The position numbers were made by a program, and so were the translations under genes. This document shows positions 36,370 to 45,130 of a DNA stretch of 49,366 bases, piece by piece; the first letter of the stretch is position 1; each line of letters opens with the position of its first letter. The stretch lies in NCBI GenBank assembly GCA_014801235.1, contig JAAVEM010000016.1, positions 1 to 49,366 on the forward strand, given 5' to 3'. This DNA comes from Bacteroides sp. GTDB taxonomy: Bacteria; Bacteroidota; Bacteroidia; Bacteroidales; Muribaculaceae. The notes beneath the pieces were generated by a model that searched no databases, was not told where the DNA came from, and saw nothing but the letters and a program-made list of their open reading frames with translations.

Positions 36370-37680
36370 CTATGCTTTGAGCGACGAAGTGCGGCTACCG
36401 TATGCCGTCACGACTACAAAACAGATAAACGGAATGAAGAACGACACATTGACGGCAGCCATGCCGAAAACGGTGCCCATGTCGATGATCGCAGCCTGCA
36501 AAGGAGGCAGAACGGAACCACCGAGAATAGCCATTATCAAGCCGGCGGCGCCAAACTTAGCATCCTCGCCCATGCCGTCAAGAGCTATACCATAGATAGT
36601 GGGGAACATCAGCGACATGCAGCCTGAAACTGCGACAAGACAATATAGACCGGCTATTCCATCTATAAATATTACGCCGAGAGTGAGAACTCCAGCCACC
36701 GATGCAAGTATCATCAACAATTTGCCCGGATTAAGATAGCGCAACAGGAATGTGCAGATGAATCGGGAGCAACAGAAGAAAATCATTGCAGCTATATTGT
36801 ACTTCTGCGAAAGCACTTCAGCAGCTTGCTCACCCATTCCTTGCTCCATGAACACCCTTGTTCCATACTGGATTATGAATGTCCAGCACATAATCTGAGC
36901 TCCGATATAAAAGAATTGGGCTATTACGCCTTCACGATAATGGCGAATGCCGAAGATGCGCTTAAGCGTCACCGCAAAATGCACATTTTTCACGCTGTCA
37001 CCGTTCTTGGGCATCTTTACACACCTTATCACAATGAGCATCAACAGGATGACAAGTCCAATAATCAGATAAGGAGCGATGAGCACATCAAGGTCATAGT
37101 TTTTAATCGCCTCAAATTGCTCGGGCGACAGCTGCGCGCGCTCAGCGCTGTCAAGCGGGTTAAGTTTATTCTGAATAAAGTTCATCGCCACATACATTCC
37201 GAGCAAAGAGCCCATGGGGTTGAACGACTGCGCAAGATTCAAGCGTCGCGTCGCGCTATCCTCCGGTCCCATGGAAAGGATGTAGGGATTACAACTTGTT
37301 TCAAGAATTGACAATCCGCATGTCAAAACAAAATAAGCTATCAGAAACGGGAAATACTCCCCGGTAAGTTTTGCAGGAAAAAATAAAAAGGCTCCAACTG
37401 CATAAAGTCCAAGTCCAAGCAACACTCCCGCCTTATAGGAGTATTTGCGTATAAAGATTGCCGCCGGAAAAGCCATGGCGAAATATCCTCCATAAAACGC
37501 AACCTGCACGAGCGCGCCTTCAGCGACACTCATACGGAATATTTTAGAGAAAGCCTTGACCATGGGATTTGTGATATCGTTCGCAAAGCCCCATAAAGCG
37601 AAGCAGCTTGTGATCAGTATGAACGGAATGAGATAACTGACACCGTTCTTGCTAAGTATCGAATCTGATTTCATAGGCAT
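36370..37680 (-). CDS. fucP: L-fucose:H+ symporter
   Basis: A 436-residue major facilitator permease with about twelve hydrophobic helices. The start YLIPFILITSCFALWGFANDITNPMV matches FucP, including the helix 1 acidic residue. LETSCNPYILSMGPEDSATRRLNLAQSFNPMGS near 125-157 is the typical FucP/sugar porter segment. FucP carries L-fucose into the cytoplasm with protons. It is downstream of fucI in the same direction, but a terminator-like hairpin stands between them. Two start codons, 37680 and 37674, are close together. Confidence 0.93.
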   Translation of the reverse strand: MPMKSDSILSKNGVSYLIPFILITSCFALWGFANDITNPMVKAFSKIFRMSVAEGALVQVAFYGGYFAMAFPAAIFIRKYSYKAGVLLGLGLYAVGAFLFFPAKLTGEYFPFLIAYFVLTCGLSILETSCNPYILSMGPEDSATRRLNLAQSFNPMGSLLGMYVAMNFIQNKLNPLDSAERAQLSPEQFEAIKNYDLDVLIAPYLIIGLVILLMLIVIRCVKMPKNGDSVKNVHFAVTLKRIFGIRHYREGVIAQFFYIGAQIMCWTFIIQYGTRVFMEQGMGEQAAEVLSQKYNIAAMIFFCCSRFICTFLLRYLNPGKLLMILASVAGVLTLGVIFIDGIAGLYCLVAVSGCMSLMFPTIYGIALDGMGEDAKFGAAGLIMAILGGSVLPPLQAAIIDMGTVFGMAAVNVSFFIPFICFVVVTAYGSRTSSLKA

Positions 37681-37695
37681 GTGAAAATATGAAAA

Positions 37696-37734
37696 TTAGG
37701 TCCTATAAGGAAACGACGTCCTTATAGGACCTAA
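37696..37734 (-). promoter_or_regulatory. Intercistronic hairpin between fucI and fucP
   Basis: A perfect 15-base stem, TTAGGTCCTATAAGG with its complement, around a nine-base loop. On the minus strand it ends in TTTTC. It lies 18 bases after the fucI stop and 16 before the fucP start. It could be a partial terminator, a processing site or an mRNA stabiliser. Confidence 0.75.
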
Positions 37735-37752
37735 TAATCTGTTTATGAAATC

Positions 37753-39525
37753 CTACTTGTAGATAGGACCATAGTTTTTACATGCTCTGTAATCAGCACC
37801 CTCTTTGTCCATACCAAACGCATTCCATGCCGACGGACGGAAAATCTTATCTTCCTCAACGTTATGCATGCAAACAGGGATGCGAAGGATTGACGCAAGA
37901 GTAATCAGGTCAGCGCCGATATGACCGTAGCTTATAGCTCCGTGGTTAGCGCCCCAGTTGTTCATCACTGAATAAACATCCTTGAAGGGAGCACGGTCAC
38001 ACAAGCGAGGAGCAAACCAAGTTGTGGGCCAGGTGCGGTCAGTACGTTCGTCAAGAATACGGTGAATTTCAGGATCAATGTCAACAGTCCATCCTTCTGC
38101 AATCTGGAGAACCGGACCGAGACCTTTGACCAAATTCAAGCGCGACATTGTCACAGGCATACCGCCCTTTGAAAGGAAGTTGGATGAAAAACCTCCACCG
38201 CGGAAATAATCGCGGTTAGCCGGACACCAGTTAGTGTTCTTAAGCATCTTGTCAACCTCCTCTTCGGTTATTTCCCAGAACGGTTTCATAACGGGATTGC
38301 CCTCTGCATCGGTTGCTTGACCGGTTCCGTCAAGAGTGGTAGCTCCGGAGTTGATGAGGTGGATAATACCGTTGGCGGCAAGTCCGGTAAGTTCTTTTCC
38401 GGTTACACGCTTAACAGCCTCGGGGCTCCAATAAGTGCGCACATCCGAGAAAATCTGAGCACGATTGGTGAGCAAATGACCGAACAACATTGCCACGCCG
38501 TTGCAAGCGTCATTCTCAGTTGCAAGCACAAATGCCTCACGGATACCGTTCCAGTCAAATGAAGTATTGAGCAATGACTCTGAATAATCGCCGTTAGGAT
38601 AGAAATCGGTCCACTGGCGCTGTCCCTGGAATCCTGCGGCAATAGCGTTGTGACCAATAGCCTCTTCCTTAAAGCCAAGCTCCAGCAATTTAGGATTACC
38701 CTTCATCAAATCACGCATGATGATGGTCATCTTCACAACAAATTCCCAATCGGCATCTTTCTGTTCGCGAGTTTTTGTTTTCTCAGGAATGTTGATGTCA
38801 ACACCCTCTTTTGTCATGCAATTCTTGCGGGTCCATTCCATTGCCTTTTCAAACTCTTCCTTATCATATATGCCTTCAGTCATGCGGCGAATAATTTCAG
38901 TGAGGTCTACTGATTCGTTGCGCATGCCCAGATACTCCTGGAAGAAATTCGGGTCGACAATTGAACCGGCGATACCCATACTTACACTACCCATTGACAA
39001 GTAGGATTTGCCGCGCATTGTAGCTACAGCCATCGCCGAGCGAGCGAAACGAAGAATCTTTTCAGCTACATCAGCGGGGATAGTATTGTCGTCGAGATCC
39101 TGAACATCATGTCCATATATGCCGAATGCGGGCAGCCCCTTCTGTGCATGAGCCGCAAGAACGGCTGCAAGATATACGGCTCCCGGGCGTTCTGTTCCAT
39201 TGAAACCCCACACGGCTTTAGGCCAGTAAGGATTCATGTCCATAGTTTCCGCGCCATAGCACCAGCAAGATGTAACAGAAATAGTGGCACCGACACCCTC
39301 ACGCTCGAATTTCTCGGCACAGGCGGCAGTTTCACCAACACGACCGATAGTACCGTCGGCGATTACACATTCGTAAGGAGTTCCATCACCGTGACGCAGA
39401 TTGGTTGATATAAGTTCTGCCACCGCTTTGGCAAGATTCATTGTCTTTTCTTCAAGGCTTTCGCGGACACCGCCCTGGCGACCGTCGATAGTGGGACGAA
39501 TCCCGATTTTCGGATATTTGCTCAT
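37753..39525 (-). CDS. fucI: L-fucose isomerase
   Basis: A 590-residue manganese-dependent ketol isomerase converting L-fucose to L-fuculose. It begins [22 protein letters not shown], the family N-terminus. The metal-site segments are [15 protein letters not shown] near 340 (glutamate), [13 protein letters not shown] near 362 (aspartate) and [19 protein letters not shown] near 530 (histidine). The length equals the E. coli enzyme. It ends in TAG. It has a fully matching promoter upstream and fucP downstream. A kinase and an aldolase for fuculose are not in this window. Confidence 0.96.
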   Translation of the reverse strand: MSKYPKIGIRPTIDGRQGGVRESLEEKTMNLAKAVAELISTNLRHGDGTPYECVIADGTIGRVGETAACAEKFEREGVGATISVTSCWCYGAETMDMNPYWPKAVWGFNGTERPGAVYLAAVLAAHAQKGLPAFGIYGHDVQDLDDNTIPADVAEKILRFARSAMAVATMRGKSYLSMGSVSMGIAGSIVDPNFFQEYLGMRNESVDLTEIIRRMTEGIYDKEEFEKAMEWTRKNCMTKEGVDINIPEKTKTREQKDADWEFVVKMTIIMRDLMKGNPKLLELGFKEEAIGHNAIAAGFQGQRQWTDFYPNGDYSESLLNTSFDWNGIREAFVLATENDACNGVAMLFGHLLTNRAQIFSDVRTYWSPEAVKRVTGKELTGLAANGIIHLINSGATTLDGTGQATDAEGNPVMKPFWEITEEEVDKMLKNTNWCPANRDYFRGGGFSSNFLSKGGMPVTMSRLNLVKGLGPVLQIAEGWTVDIDPEIHRILDERTDRTWPTTWFAPRLCDRAPFKDVYSVMNNWGANHGAISYGHIGADLITLASILRIPVCMHNVEEDKIFRPSAWNAFGMDKEGADYRACKNYGPIYK

Positions 39526-39560
39526 ATTTTTTAATATATATTAGATTTAGTTGAGTAACG

Positions 39561-39591
39561 CAAATTTAATCGTTTTCTTTCAGATTGTCAA
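39561..39591 (-). promoter_or_regulatory. fucI promoter
   Basis: On the minus strand TTG (39589-39591), exactly 20 bases, then TAAATTTG (39561-39568). This is a full consensus match, 35 bases before the fucI start. Confidence 0.8.
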
Positions 39592-39744
39592 GAGCGTCAG
39601 CCTTTGTTTCCTAAACTCGGACTAATATTTATATAATATGACACAATAACTAAAACCTTATAGCCGGAAAACAGCCCACTCCCATGCTACTAATTTCAGC
39701 AACATGAATTCAATTATTTTTTTGAAAAATTTGTGCCGCGCCAA

Positions 39745-39776
39745 TTTGGAAAAGTCAACAATTTGACTTAACTTTG
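39745..39776 (+). promoter_or_regulatory. Promoter of a predicted small RNA
   Basis: TTTG at 39745-39748, exactly 20 bases, then TAACTTTG at 39769-39776. This is a full consensus promoter with no protein-coding gene downstream on this strand before the terminator. Confidence 0.75.
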
Positions 39777-39783
39777 TGTTATA

Positions 39784-40042
39784 AGAATAAAGGCAAGAGA
39801 GCCGATTTGAAGACATAACCACATCAAAGTTGATTGGGAAACTCATCAAATTTTAATGAAATACCGAGACAAGCTTAGTCGCCCGATGGCGGGCCCCGCC
39901 TCTCTTCGGAGAGGTTACCTTTTCAGGTACAAGGCGGATTACAAAGGACGGCGAGCGCTCAAATCCTGTCATTCGGAGTTTCATCGCATCCTTTGGTGTG
40001 GCACTATAATCGGGCAAGCGACAGCTTGTCCGATTTCTTTTT
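39784..40042 (+). ncRNA. Predicted structured small RNA, about 260 nt
   Basis: The stretch runs from the expected start site of a consensus promoter to an intrinsic terminator. Stable hairpins lie inside: CGCC-CGAT-GGCG at 39880-39891, a UUCG tetraloop hairpin CCTCTC/GAGAGG at 39899-39914 and TACCT-TTTC-AGGTA at 39916-39929. CCGCC at 39896 can pair with GGCGG at 39933 to close a junction around them. CAAAGGA near 39942 can pair with TCCTTTG near 39989. Short open frames on either strand show no family. It does not match tmRNA, RNase P or SRP RNA hallmarks. It could be a 6S-like RNA, an unknown small RNA or a dispersed structured repeat. Confidence 0.6.
40008..40042 (+). terminator. Terminator of the predicted small RNA
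   Basis: Stem ATCGGGCAAG / CTTGTCCGAT (40009-40018 with 40025-40034, one G-U pair), a six-base loop and then TTCTTTTT. Confidence 0.85.
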
Positions 40043-40139
40043 ATAAAAGTCATGTTATAATATCAATTGAGCATACAACCGAGCCCCCGCCGCAAGTGGA
40101 CAGAATTAGGTTTGCCGACGTAAGATTTTCAGGAATTAT

Positions 40140-41090
40140 TTATGCCGTGACTGTGAGCAACACTGCCGAGCCCTCAGCCTTTACATCCTGCTCTATCGCA
40201 GGAATCAACATGGATTCGCCCTGACGCAGCTCCCTATCGCCTATGGTGACAGAGCCCTCCACACATATAACTATCATGAATGAATCGGTCACCGTGGGAA
40301 GCACCAACGACTCGGAGCCGTCAAGCACGAGACGCGCCACGTTGAAGTATTGGCAATCCACCAATCGCTCCATTCCGAAGCCCGATTTATTATATTCTTT
40401 TTTATAATCGGGATAAACATTGTAATCTATCGCCTCAGCGGCAAGCTCAGTGTGAAGTTCCCGCAACTTCCCGTCCTGGTCACAGCGGTCGAAATCATAT
40501 ACCCTGTAAGTGATATCGCTCGTCTGCTGCACCTCAATCAACATATTCCCAGCTCCGATTGAATGAATCCTGCCGGCAGGAGTGTAAAACACATCCCCTG
40601 AATGCGAAGCGTGCGAAGCCACCACATCCATTATCCTTCCCTCGTCAATCAATCGGAAATATTCGTTTTTATCAATCTTCTTAGAGAATCCGGCATAGAT
40701 TTTAGACTCTGGATCAGCATCCACGATATACCACATCTCTGACTTTCCAAGCGAATTGTGCAATCTCTGGGCGAGATCATCATCGGGATGCACCTGCACC
40801 GACAAGTCCTCCTTAGCATCGATTACCTTTATTAATAAGGGGAACATGGTTCCATACTTATTAAAGACTCTTTCGCCCACAAGCTCCGCGCCATATTTCG
40901 AAATCAGCTCCGACAAAGATTTTCCAGCATCTTCACCGTCAGACACAACCGTTTCATGACCGGGAACACCGGAAATCATCCAGCTTTCCCCTATTGAGGT
41001 TTGGTCAGTATGAAGCCCACAGTAACGCTTTATGCGGTCACCACCCCAAAGTACACTTTTTAATAACGGTTTGAATTTGAATGCGATCAT
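40140..41090 (-). CDS. manA: Class I mannose-6-phosphate isomerase
   Basis: A 316-residue zinc cupin enzyme interconverting mannose 6-phosphate and fructose 6-phosphate. It begins FKPLLKSVLWGGDRI, and the zinc site is in LSVQVHPDDDLAQ near 97-103 and KSEMWYIVDA near 115, with the later TPAGRIHSIGAGNMLIEVQ near 170-188. The length fits the short bacterial class I form, which lacks the helical insert of larger homologues. It is preceded by a full consensus promoter and appears monocistronic. Confidence 0.94.
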   Translation of the reverse strand: MIAFKFKPLLKSVLWGGDRIKRYCGLHTDQTSIGESWMISGVPGHETVVSDGEDAGKSLSELISKYGAELVGERVFNKYGTMFPLLIKVIDAKEDLSVQVHPDDDLAQRLHNSLGKSEMWYIVDADPESKIYAGFSKKIDKNEYFRLIDEGRIMDVVASHASHSGDVFYTPAGRIHSIGAGNMLIEVQQTSDITYRVYDFDRCDQDGKLRELHTELAAEAIDYNVYPDYKKEYNKSGFGMERLVDCQYFNVARLVLDGSESLVLPTVTDSFMIVICVEGSVTIGDRELRQGESMLIPAIEQDVKAEGSAVLLTVTA

Positions 41091-41160
41091 TCTATAATAT
41101 GTTGCCTATACGGTCTAATTGTAAACTTAGCTATGATGCCTCTTTATTCGGTTACAACTG

Positions 41161-41191
41161 CAAAGATAACTATATTTACACTAATCCGCAA
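41161..41191 (-). promoter_or_regulatory. manA promoter
   Basis: On the minus strand TTG (41189-41191), 20 bases, then TATCTTTG (41161-41168). Full consensus match, 70 bases before manA. Confidence 0.78.
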
Positions 41192-41308
41192 TTATCCCGC
41201 AATTTTTGAGTTCAAAGTCCAACATCTCTGTCAGCTTTGAAAAACAAATCAGCATTAAAGATGTTTAATATATTAAAGAACCGTTTAACTATTCAAATTA
41301 TACTTATT

Positions 41309-41845
41309 ATGAGTGAAAAGACTAATTTATGGACCAATATCTTTGTCCTTGCGGCAGGTATAATACTGATCTGCATGCACAACGACATAAGCCTTCTTAA
41401 CTGGATGGTGATGTTTGTGGGAGCCATGTGCGCCATCCCTGGACTGATTGGCGTTATCACCGGAATATCCCGCTCTGCCAAAAATCGATCGACAGGCATA
41501 TCGGTCACCACGTCGCTCGCCATGCTCGTCGTGGGCATCATCATGCTGCTAAGCCCCACCCCCTTTGTCGCCATATTCGTATATGTGCTTGCTGCGCTGC
41601 TGATTATCTGCGGCTTGGTGCAGGTGTGGTCGCTTGCAGTAGAATTCCGTCCATTCAAAATGCCCCTTTGGCTCTACATCATGCCGGTGCTTGTTATTGC
41701 GACAGGCGTGATAATAATTTGCTCGCCGCTACGCGATGTAGAAACGACATTCACTCTCATCGCCGGAATAGCGATGATCGTATCGTCGATCAACGGGCTA
41801 TTTATCGCAATGGCAGTCTACAACAGCAACAAAGTCACTGTTTGA
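41309..41845 (+). CDS. HdeD-like (DUF308) membrane protein
   Basis: A 178-residue protein with six hydrophobic helices arranged as three pairs, the DUF308/HdeD pattern. It begins MSEKTNLWTNIFVLAAGIILI. HdeD proteins are linked to acid resistance in enterobacteria; the role in Bacteroidales is not established. I start at ATG 41309 because the preceding 24 codons are not membrane-like. Its end overlaps the end of the convergent cytidylate-kinase-like gene by 11 bases, so there is no room for a terminator between them. Confidence 0.82.
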   Translation: MSEKTNLWTNIFVLAAGIILICMHNDISLLNWMVMFVGAMCAIPGLIGVITGISRSAKNRSTGISVTTSLAMLVVGIIMLLSPTPFVAIFVYVLAALLIICGLVQVWSLAVEFRPFKMPLWLYIMPVLVIATGVIIICSPLRDVETTFTLIAGIAMIVSSINGLFIAMAVYNSNKVTV

Positions 41846-42473
41846 TTTTAAACCGGCGGCGAATATACTCGATTATAGTTTCCGCCACATCCTCTATAGG
41901 CAACAGCGACGAGTCTATCGTGATGTCATAAGAACTTGCGTCACCCCAAGTCTTATCAGTATAAAAATTATAATAGTTGGCACGCAGCTTATTGGTCTTT
42001 TCAGCCATAGCGCGTGCCTTCTCTTCTGTCGGCTTGTCGCCTCGCTTCATTATGCGTTTCACACACTCCTCTATCGGCGCGTGGACAAAAACATTCACAC
42101 ATCTCGGATGATCGCGAAGCACATAATTCGCGCTCCTGCCGACTATTACACACGATTCCTTGTCGGCAACCGAGCGAATAAAGTCACTTTGCGACTTATA
42201 GAGTGAATCATCGCTTATGGAAGTCGACCCTGAATATAGAGTGTAAGGGTTGTATCCCATGGTAAACGAGAGAAGCCCGCTGAAAAAACGAGGAAATTTC
42301 TCATCTGATTTCTCAAAGAACTCCTCACTGACACCTGCATTCTTCGCCGCCTCGCAAAGCAGCTCCTTATCATAATATTTTATACCCAGTTTCTGAGCGA
42401 GCAGCTTTCCTAACTCTCTACCGCCGCTGCCAAACTGGCGGCCTATCGTAATCACAAAGTTATTTTTATCCAT
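41835..42473 (-). CDS. Cytidylate kinase-like protein
   Basis: A 212-residue P-loop protein of the cytidylate-kinase-like family. It starts MDKNNFVITIGRQFGSGGRELG with the P-loop GRQFGSGG, followed by KLGIKYYDKELL, CVIVGRSANYVL near 115 and FVHAPIEECVKRIMKRG near 135 with the lid region after it. It differs from canonical Cmk by the GRQFGSGG form of the loop. Its nucleotide substrate is not proven. I start at ATG 42473 rather than 42491, to match the family N-terminus. A -7 box TATATTTG lies at 42494-42501. Confidence 0.85.
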   Translation of the reverse strand: MDKNNFVITIGRQFGSGGRELGKLLAQKLGIKYYDKELLCEAAKNAGVSEEFFEKSDEKFPRFFSGLLSFTMGYNPYTLYSGSTSISDDSLYKSQSDFIRSVADKESCVIVGRSANYVLRDHPRCVNVFVHAPIEECVKRIMKRGDKPTEEKARAMAEKTNKLRANYYNFYTDKTWGDASSYDITIDSSLLPIEDVAETIIEYIRRRFKIKQ

Positions 42474-42493
42474 ATCGGGTTGTTTATGCAATG

Positions 42494-42532
42494 CAAATAT
42501 AAGCGATTTATATCGGAATTTAATTATCTTTG
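42494..42532. promoter_or_regulatory. Divergent promoter elements
   Basis: On the minus strand TATATTTG (42494-42501) faces the kinase-like gene. On the plus strand TATCTTTG (42525-42532) faces the small hypothetical gene. Both match TAnnTTTG; the -33 elements are weak. Confidence 0.5.
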
Positions 42533-42555
42533 CAGCATAACTTTACATTTTTGTC

Positions 42556-42927
42556 ATGAAGGACGATATAAAAAAACTATTGGGAAAAGACCCCGACGGA
42601 CTGCTTACATACGAATATCTCGCCAATCACATTTCCGAAATTGACGATGTGATTGATGACATTGTTGAAAACATGATAAATGTCGACTTGTCGGGACAGT
42701 TTGTCGTGAGCGCGGCAAGATATCTCTTCGCTATCGACAAAGAGCATTATCAGCCATCGATATCCCGCCTTATCGCCGCCGGAATTGAAAAGGATAGAGA
42801 ACGCCGCTACATCGGCGACCTACTGACCATGTGGGGCACTGATTATCAAGAGCATGTCGATGAATATCTAAAAAAAGACGACAATTTCCGTCGCATATAC
42901 AAGCGATTATATCCTACCGGAATATAA
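42556..42927 (+). CDS. Conserved hypothetical protein, 123 aa
   Basis: A 123-residue soluble acidic protein, MKDDIKKLLGKDPDGLLTYEYLANHISEID at its start, predicted mostly helical, with no signal peptide or membrane segment. I do not recognise a named family. It has a -7 box, normal codon use for the region and a sensible stop, so it is a real gene. It is followed 39 bases later by the cyclophilin gene in the same direction. No function can be assigned. Confidence 0.75.
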   Translation: MKDDIKKLLGKDPDGLLTYEYLANHISEIDDVIDDIVENMINVDLSGQFVVSAARYLFAIDKEHYQPSISRLIAAGIEKDRERRYIGDLLTMWGTDYQEHVDEYLKKDDNFRRIYKRLYPTGI

Positions 42928-42966
42928 TCACAATCACATCCAAATTTTGTTAAGCAAGTATCTATA

Positions 42967-43854
42967 ATGAAATTTTCGCAAACAATACTCTTCTCCGTGA
43001 TGTTAGGGTTATACTGCGTTTCATGCGCGAAAACCGCAGCAAACGCCACGGCAGAAAATGAAACTAACAATAAAATAACCGCTCAAGTTATGGAAAACGA
43101 TTCTAACAATGTGCTTGTAGACATATCTACCACTTTAGGCGATATTCAGGTGATGCTTTATGGCGACACCCCGAAGCATCGTGACAATTTCGTGAAACTC
43201 GTAAAAGAAGGATATTATGACGGAACTTTGTTTCACCGTGTGATAAACGAGTTCATGGTACAGGCGGGTGATCCCGACTCAAAAAACGCCCCGGCTGGAA
43301 AACAACTCGGTATGGGCGACCCCGGCTATACCATCGAGGCTGAATTTGTCTATCCTAAACATTTCCACAAGAAAGGCGCTCTTGCAGCCGCCCGCACAGG
43401 CGACAACATAAACCCGGAACGCCGTTCTTCAGGTTCTCAATTCTATATCGTCACCGGCAAGGCATACAATGACAATCAACTCAACCAGATGGAGAAGCAG
43501 ATGCAAATGATGCAGCAGCAAGCCATCTTCGACAGTCTCACCAACCAGCATCGTGATTCAATTATGTCAATGAGACGCAATCGCGATCAGGAAGGACTCC
43601 AGAAACTCCAGGAAGAGCTCATTGCAATCACTACAAAAGAGGCGGCGAAAAACCCGGCAAAACTTACTGCCGAACAACGCGAAGCCTATAAAACCGTAGG
43701 AGGAACACCTCATCTCGACGGACAATATACCGTATTTGGCGAGGTGACCAAAGGCATGGACGTGGTTGAAAAAATCGAAAAAGCCGAAACCCTTCCAGGC
43801 GACCGCCCTAAAGAAGATATAAAAATCATAAAGATGTCAATCGTAAATGATTAA
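42967..43854 (+). CDS. Cyclophilin-type peptidyl-prolyl isomerase lipoprotein
   Basis: A 295-residue exported protein with a lipoprotein signal (MLGLYCVSC, lipid-modified Cys near 20). The cyclophilin fold begins VDISTTLGDIQVMLYGDTPKHRDNFVKLVKEGYYDGTLFHRVINEFMVQAGDP, with the catalytic FHR and QAGDP residues, then SSGSQFYIVTGKAY. Between this and the final strands (HLDGQYTVFGEVTKGMDVVEKI) lies an insert of about 75 residues, rich in Met and Gln, predicted coiled coil (MEKQMQMMQQQ region). The enzyme speeds cis-trans proline isomerisation, here in the envelope. Its stop overlaps the peptidase start by 8 bases. Confidence 0.92.
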   Translation: MKFSQTILFSVMLGLYCVSCAKTAANATAENETNNKITAQVMENDSNNVLVDISTTLGDIQVMLYGDTPKHRDNFVKLVKEGYYDGTLFHRVINEFMVQAGDPDSKNAPAGKQLGMGDPGYTIEAEFVYPKHFHKKGALAAARTGDNINPERRSSGSQFYIVTGKAYNDNQLNQMEKQMQMMQQQAIFDSLTNQHRDSIMSMRRNRDQEGLQKLQEELIAITTKEAAKNPAKLTAEQREAYKTVGGTPHLDGQYTVFGEVTKGMDVVEKIEKAETLPGDRPKEDIKIIKMSIVND

Positions 43855-45076
43855 AGTGAACCGCTTCACCCTCCCAAACGGGCTTAGGGTCATACATCAT
43901 GAAGATAGTGCCACCGCAATGGTGGCACTAAATATATTATATAATGTAGGTAGCCGCGACGAGTCGCCCGAAATGACCGGAATGGCTCACCTTTTCGAGC
44001 ATCTGATGTTTGGCGGCTCAGAGCACATCGAGCATTATGACAAGGAACTTGAACACGCCGGCGGAACAAACAATGCATGGACCAATTGTGACTACACAAA
44101 TTTTTATGACATAATCCCGGGTCACAATGTTGAGACCGCTTTCTGGCTCGAAAGCGACAGAATGAACGGTCTTGCATTCAGCGAAAAAGCGTTGGAAGTT
44201 CAGCGTCATGTCGTTTGCGAGGAATTCAAACAAGTGTGTCTCAATCAGCCTTATGGCGACCTGTCCCACTACCTCAACGCTCTTGCGTTTACCACTCACC
44301 CCTATCGCACTCCGGTCATAGGAAAAGAATTGTCGCATATTGAACGCGTCACAAATGAGGATGTCAAAAAATTTTTTCACGCCCACTATGCTCCCAACAA
44401 TGCCGTTCTTGCCGTGACCGGAAACATTTCATTTGAACGGGTGAAGGAATTGACTGAAAAATGGTTCGGTCCAATTCCACGGCGGGAAATAGCGGAGAGA
44501 AACTATCTCCAGGAACCGCGACAAACGGAGCCGAGAACACTGACCGTAAGCGGAAGGGCACCCCACACGGCTGTTGTGATCGCCTATCACATCCCAGGAT
44601 TCAACAGTAGAGACTATACCGTGTGTGACACCATCACTGACCTGCTTTCTGCCGGATATGCATCCCGCTTTTATCGCAATCTTATGCTCGGCACGGATTT
44701 GTTCAATCGTTGCGACGCCTCCATAACCGGCAGCATGGAGCCGGGATTGCTCCTGCTTCAAGGATATTTGCGTGAAGGAGTTTCTCCCGACGAAGCGATT
44801 GACCGACTGAACGAGGAAGCTCTATCACTTGCAAAATGCCCTCCCGACGAACATGAACTCGAGCGCGTTAAGAACAATTACGAGGCGACACAAACATTTT
44901 CACAAATGAGCTACGTGAATCTTGCCGCCAATCTTGCCCAATGCGAAATGAACGGAATAGATCTTCAGGACCTGATAACGATGCACCGCAGTGTCACTAC
45001 CGAAGAAATAATCGACACGACTAAACGCATCATCACTCCCGACAATTCTTCGACATTAATATATAACCCCATATAA
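43847..45076 (+). CDS. M16 family zinc peptidase
   Basis: A 409-residue insulinase/processing-peptidase-like protein. The inverted zinc motif HLFEHLMF near 47-54 (HxxEH) is intact. The third zinc ligand fits the glutamate in VQRHVVCEEFKQV near 125. The second half of the M16 fold runs through residues 220-400. It is a single-unit (about 45 kDa) form without a signal peptide, so it acts in the cytoplasm or after unusual export. It is translationally coupled to the cyclophilin. A long terminator hairpin overlaps its stop codon. Confidence 0.92.
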   Translation: MIKVNRFTLPNGLRVIHHEDSATAMVALNILYNVGSRDESPEMTGMAHLFEHLMFGGSEHIEHYDKELEHAGGTNNAWTNCDYTNFYDIIPGHNVETAFWLESDRMNGLAFSEKALEVQRHVVCEEFKQVCLNQPYGDLSHYLNALAFTTHPYRTPVIGKELSHIERVTNEDVKKFFHAHYAPNNAVLAVTGNISFERVKELTEKWFGPIPRREIAERNYLQEPRQTEPRTLTVSGRAPHTAVVIAYHIPGFNSRDYTVCDTITDLLSAGYASRFYRNLMLGTDLFNRCDASITGSMEPGLLLLQGYLREGVSPDEAIDRLNEEALSLAKCPPDEHELERVKNNYEATQTFSQMSYVNLAANLAQCEMNGIDLQDLITMHRSVTTEEIIDTTKRIITPDNSSTLIYNPI

Positions 45077-45117
45077 TAGAAAGGAATCCGAATGATTCGG
45101 ATTCCTTTCTATTATAT
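45071..45117. terminator. 22-bp perfect hairpin terminator
   Basis: Bases 45071-45092 pair perfectly with 45096-45117 around a three-base loop; the core is AAAGGAATCCGAA. The stem begins three bases before the M16 stop codon and includes it. It lies between convergent M16 and metH genes and can serve both. Confidence 0.9.
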
Positions 45118-45130
45118 GTCCGGCATGATG

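Noticed and set aside
39853-40053. Short minus-strand frame over the predicted small RNA.
   Set aside because: It has no family, runs through the hairpins and terminator, and is better explained as a chance frame in structured RNA sequence.
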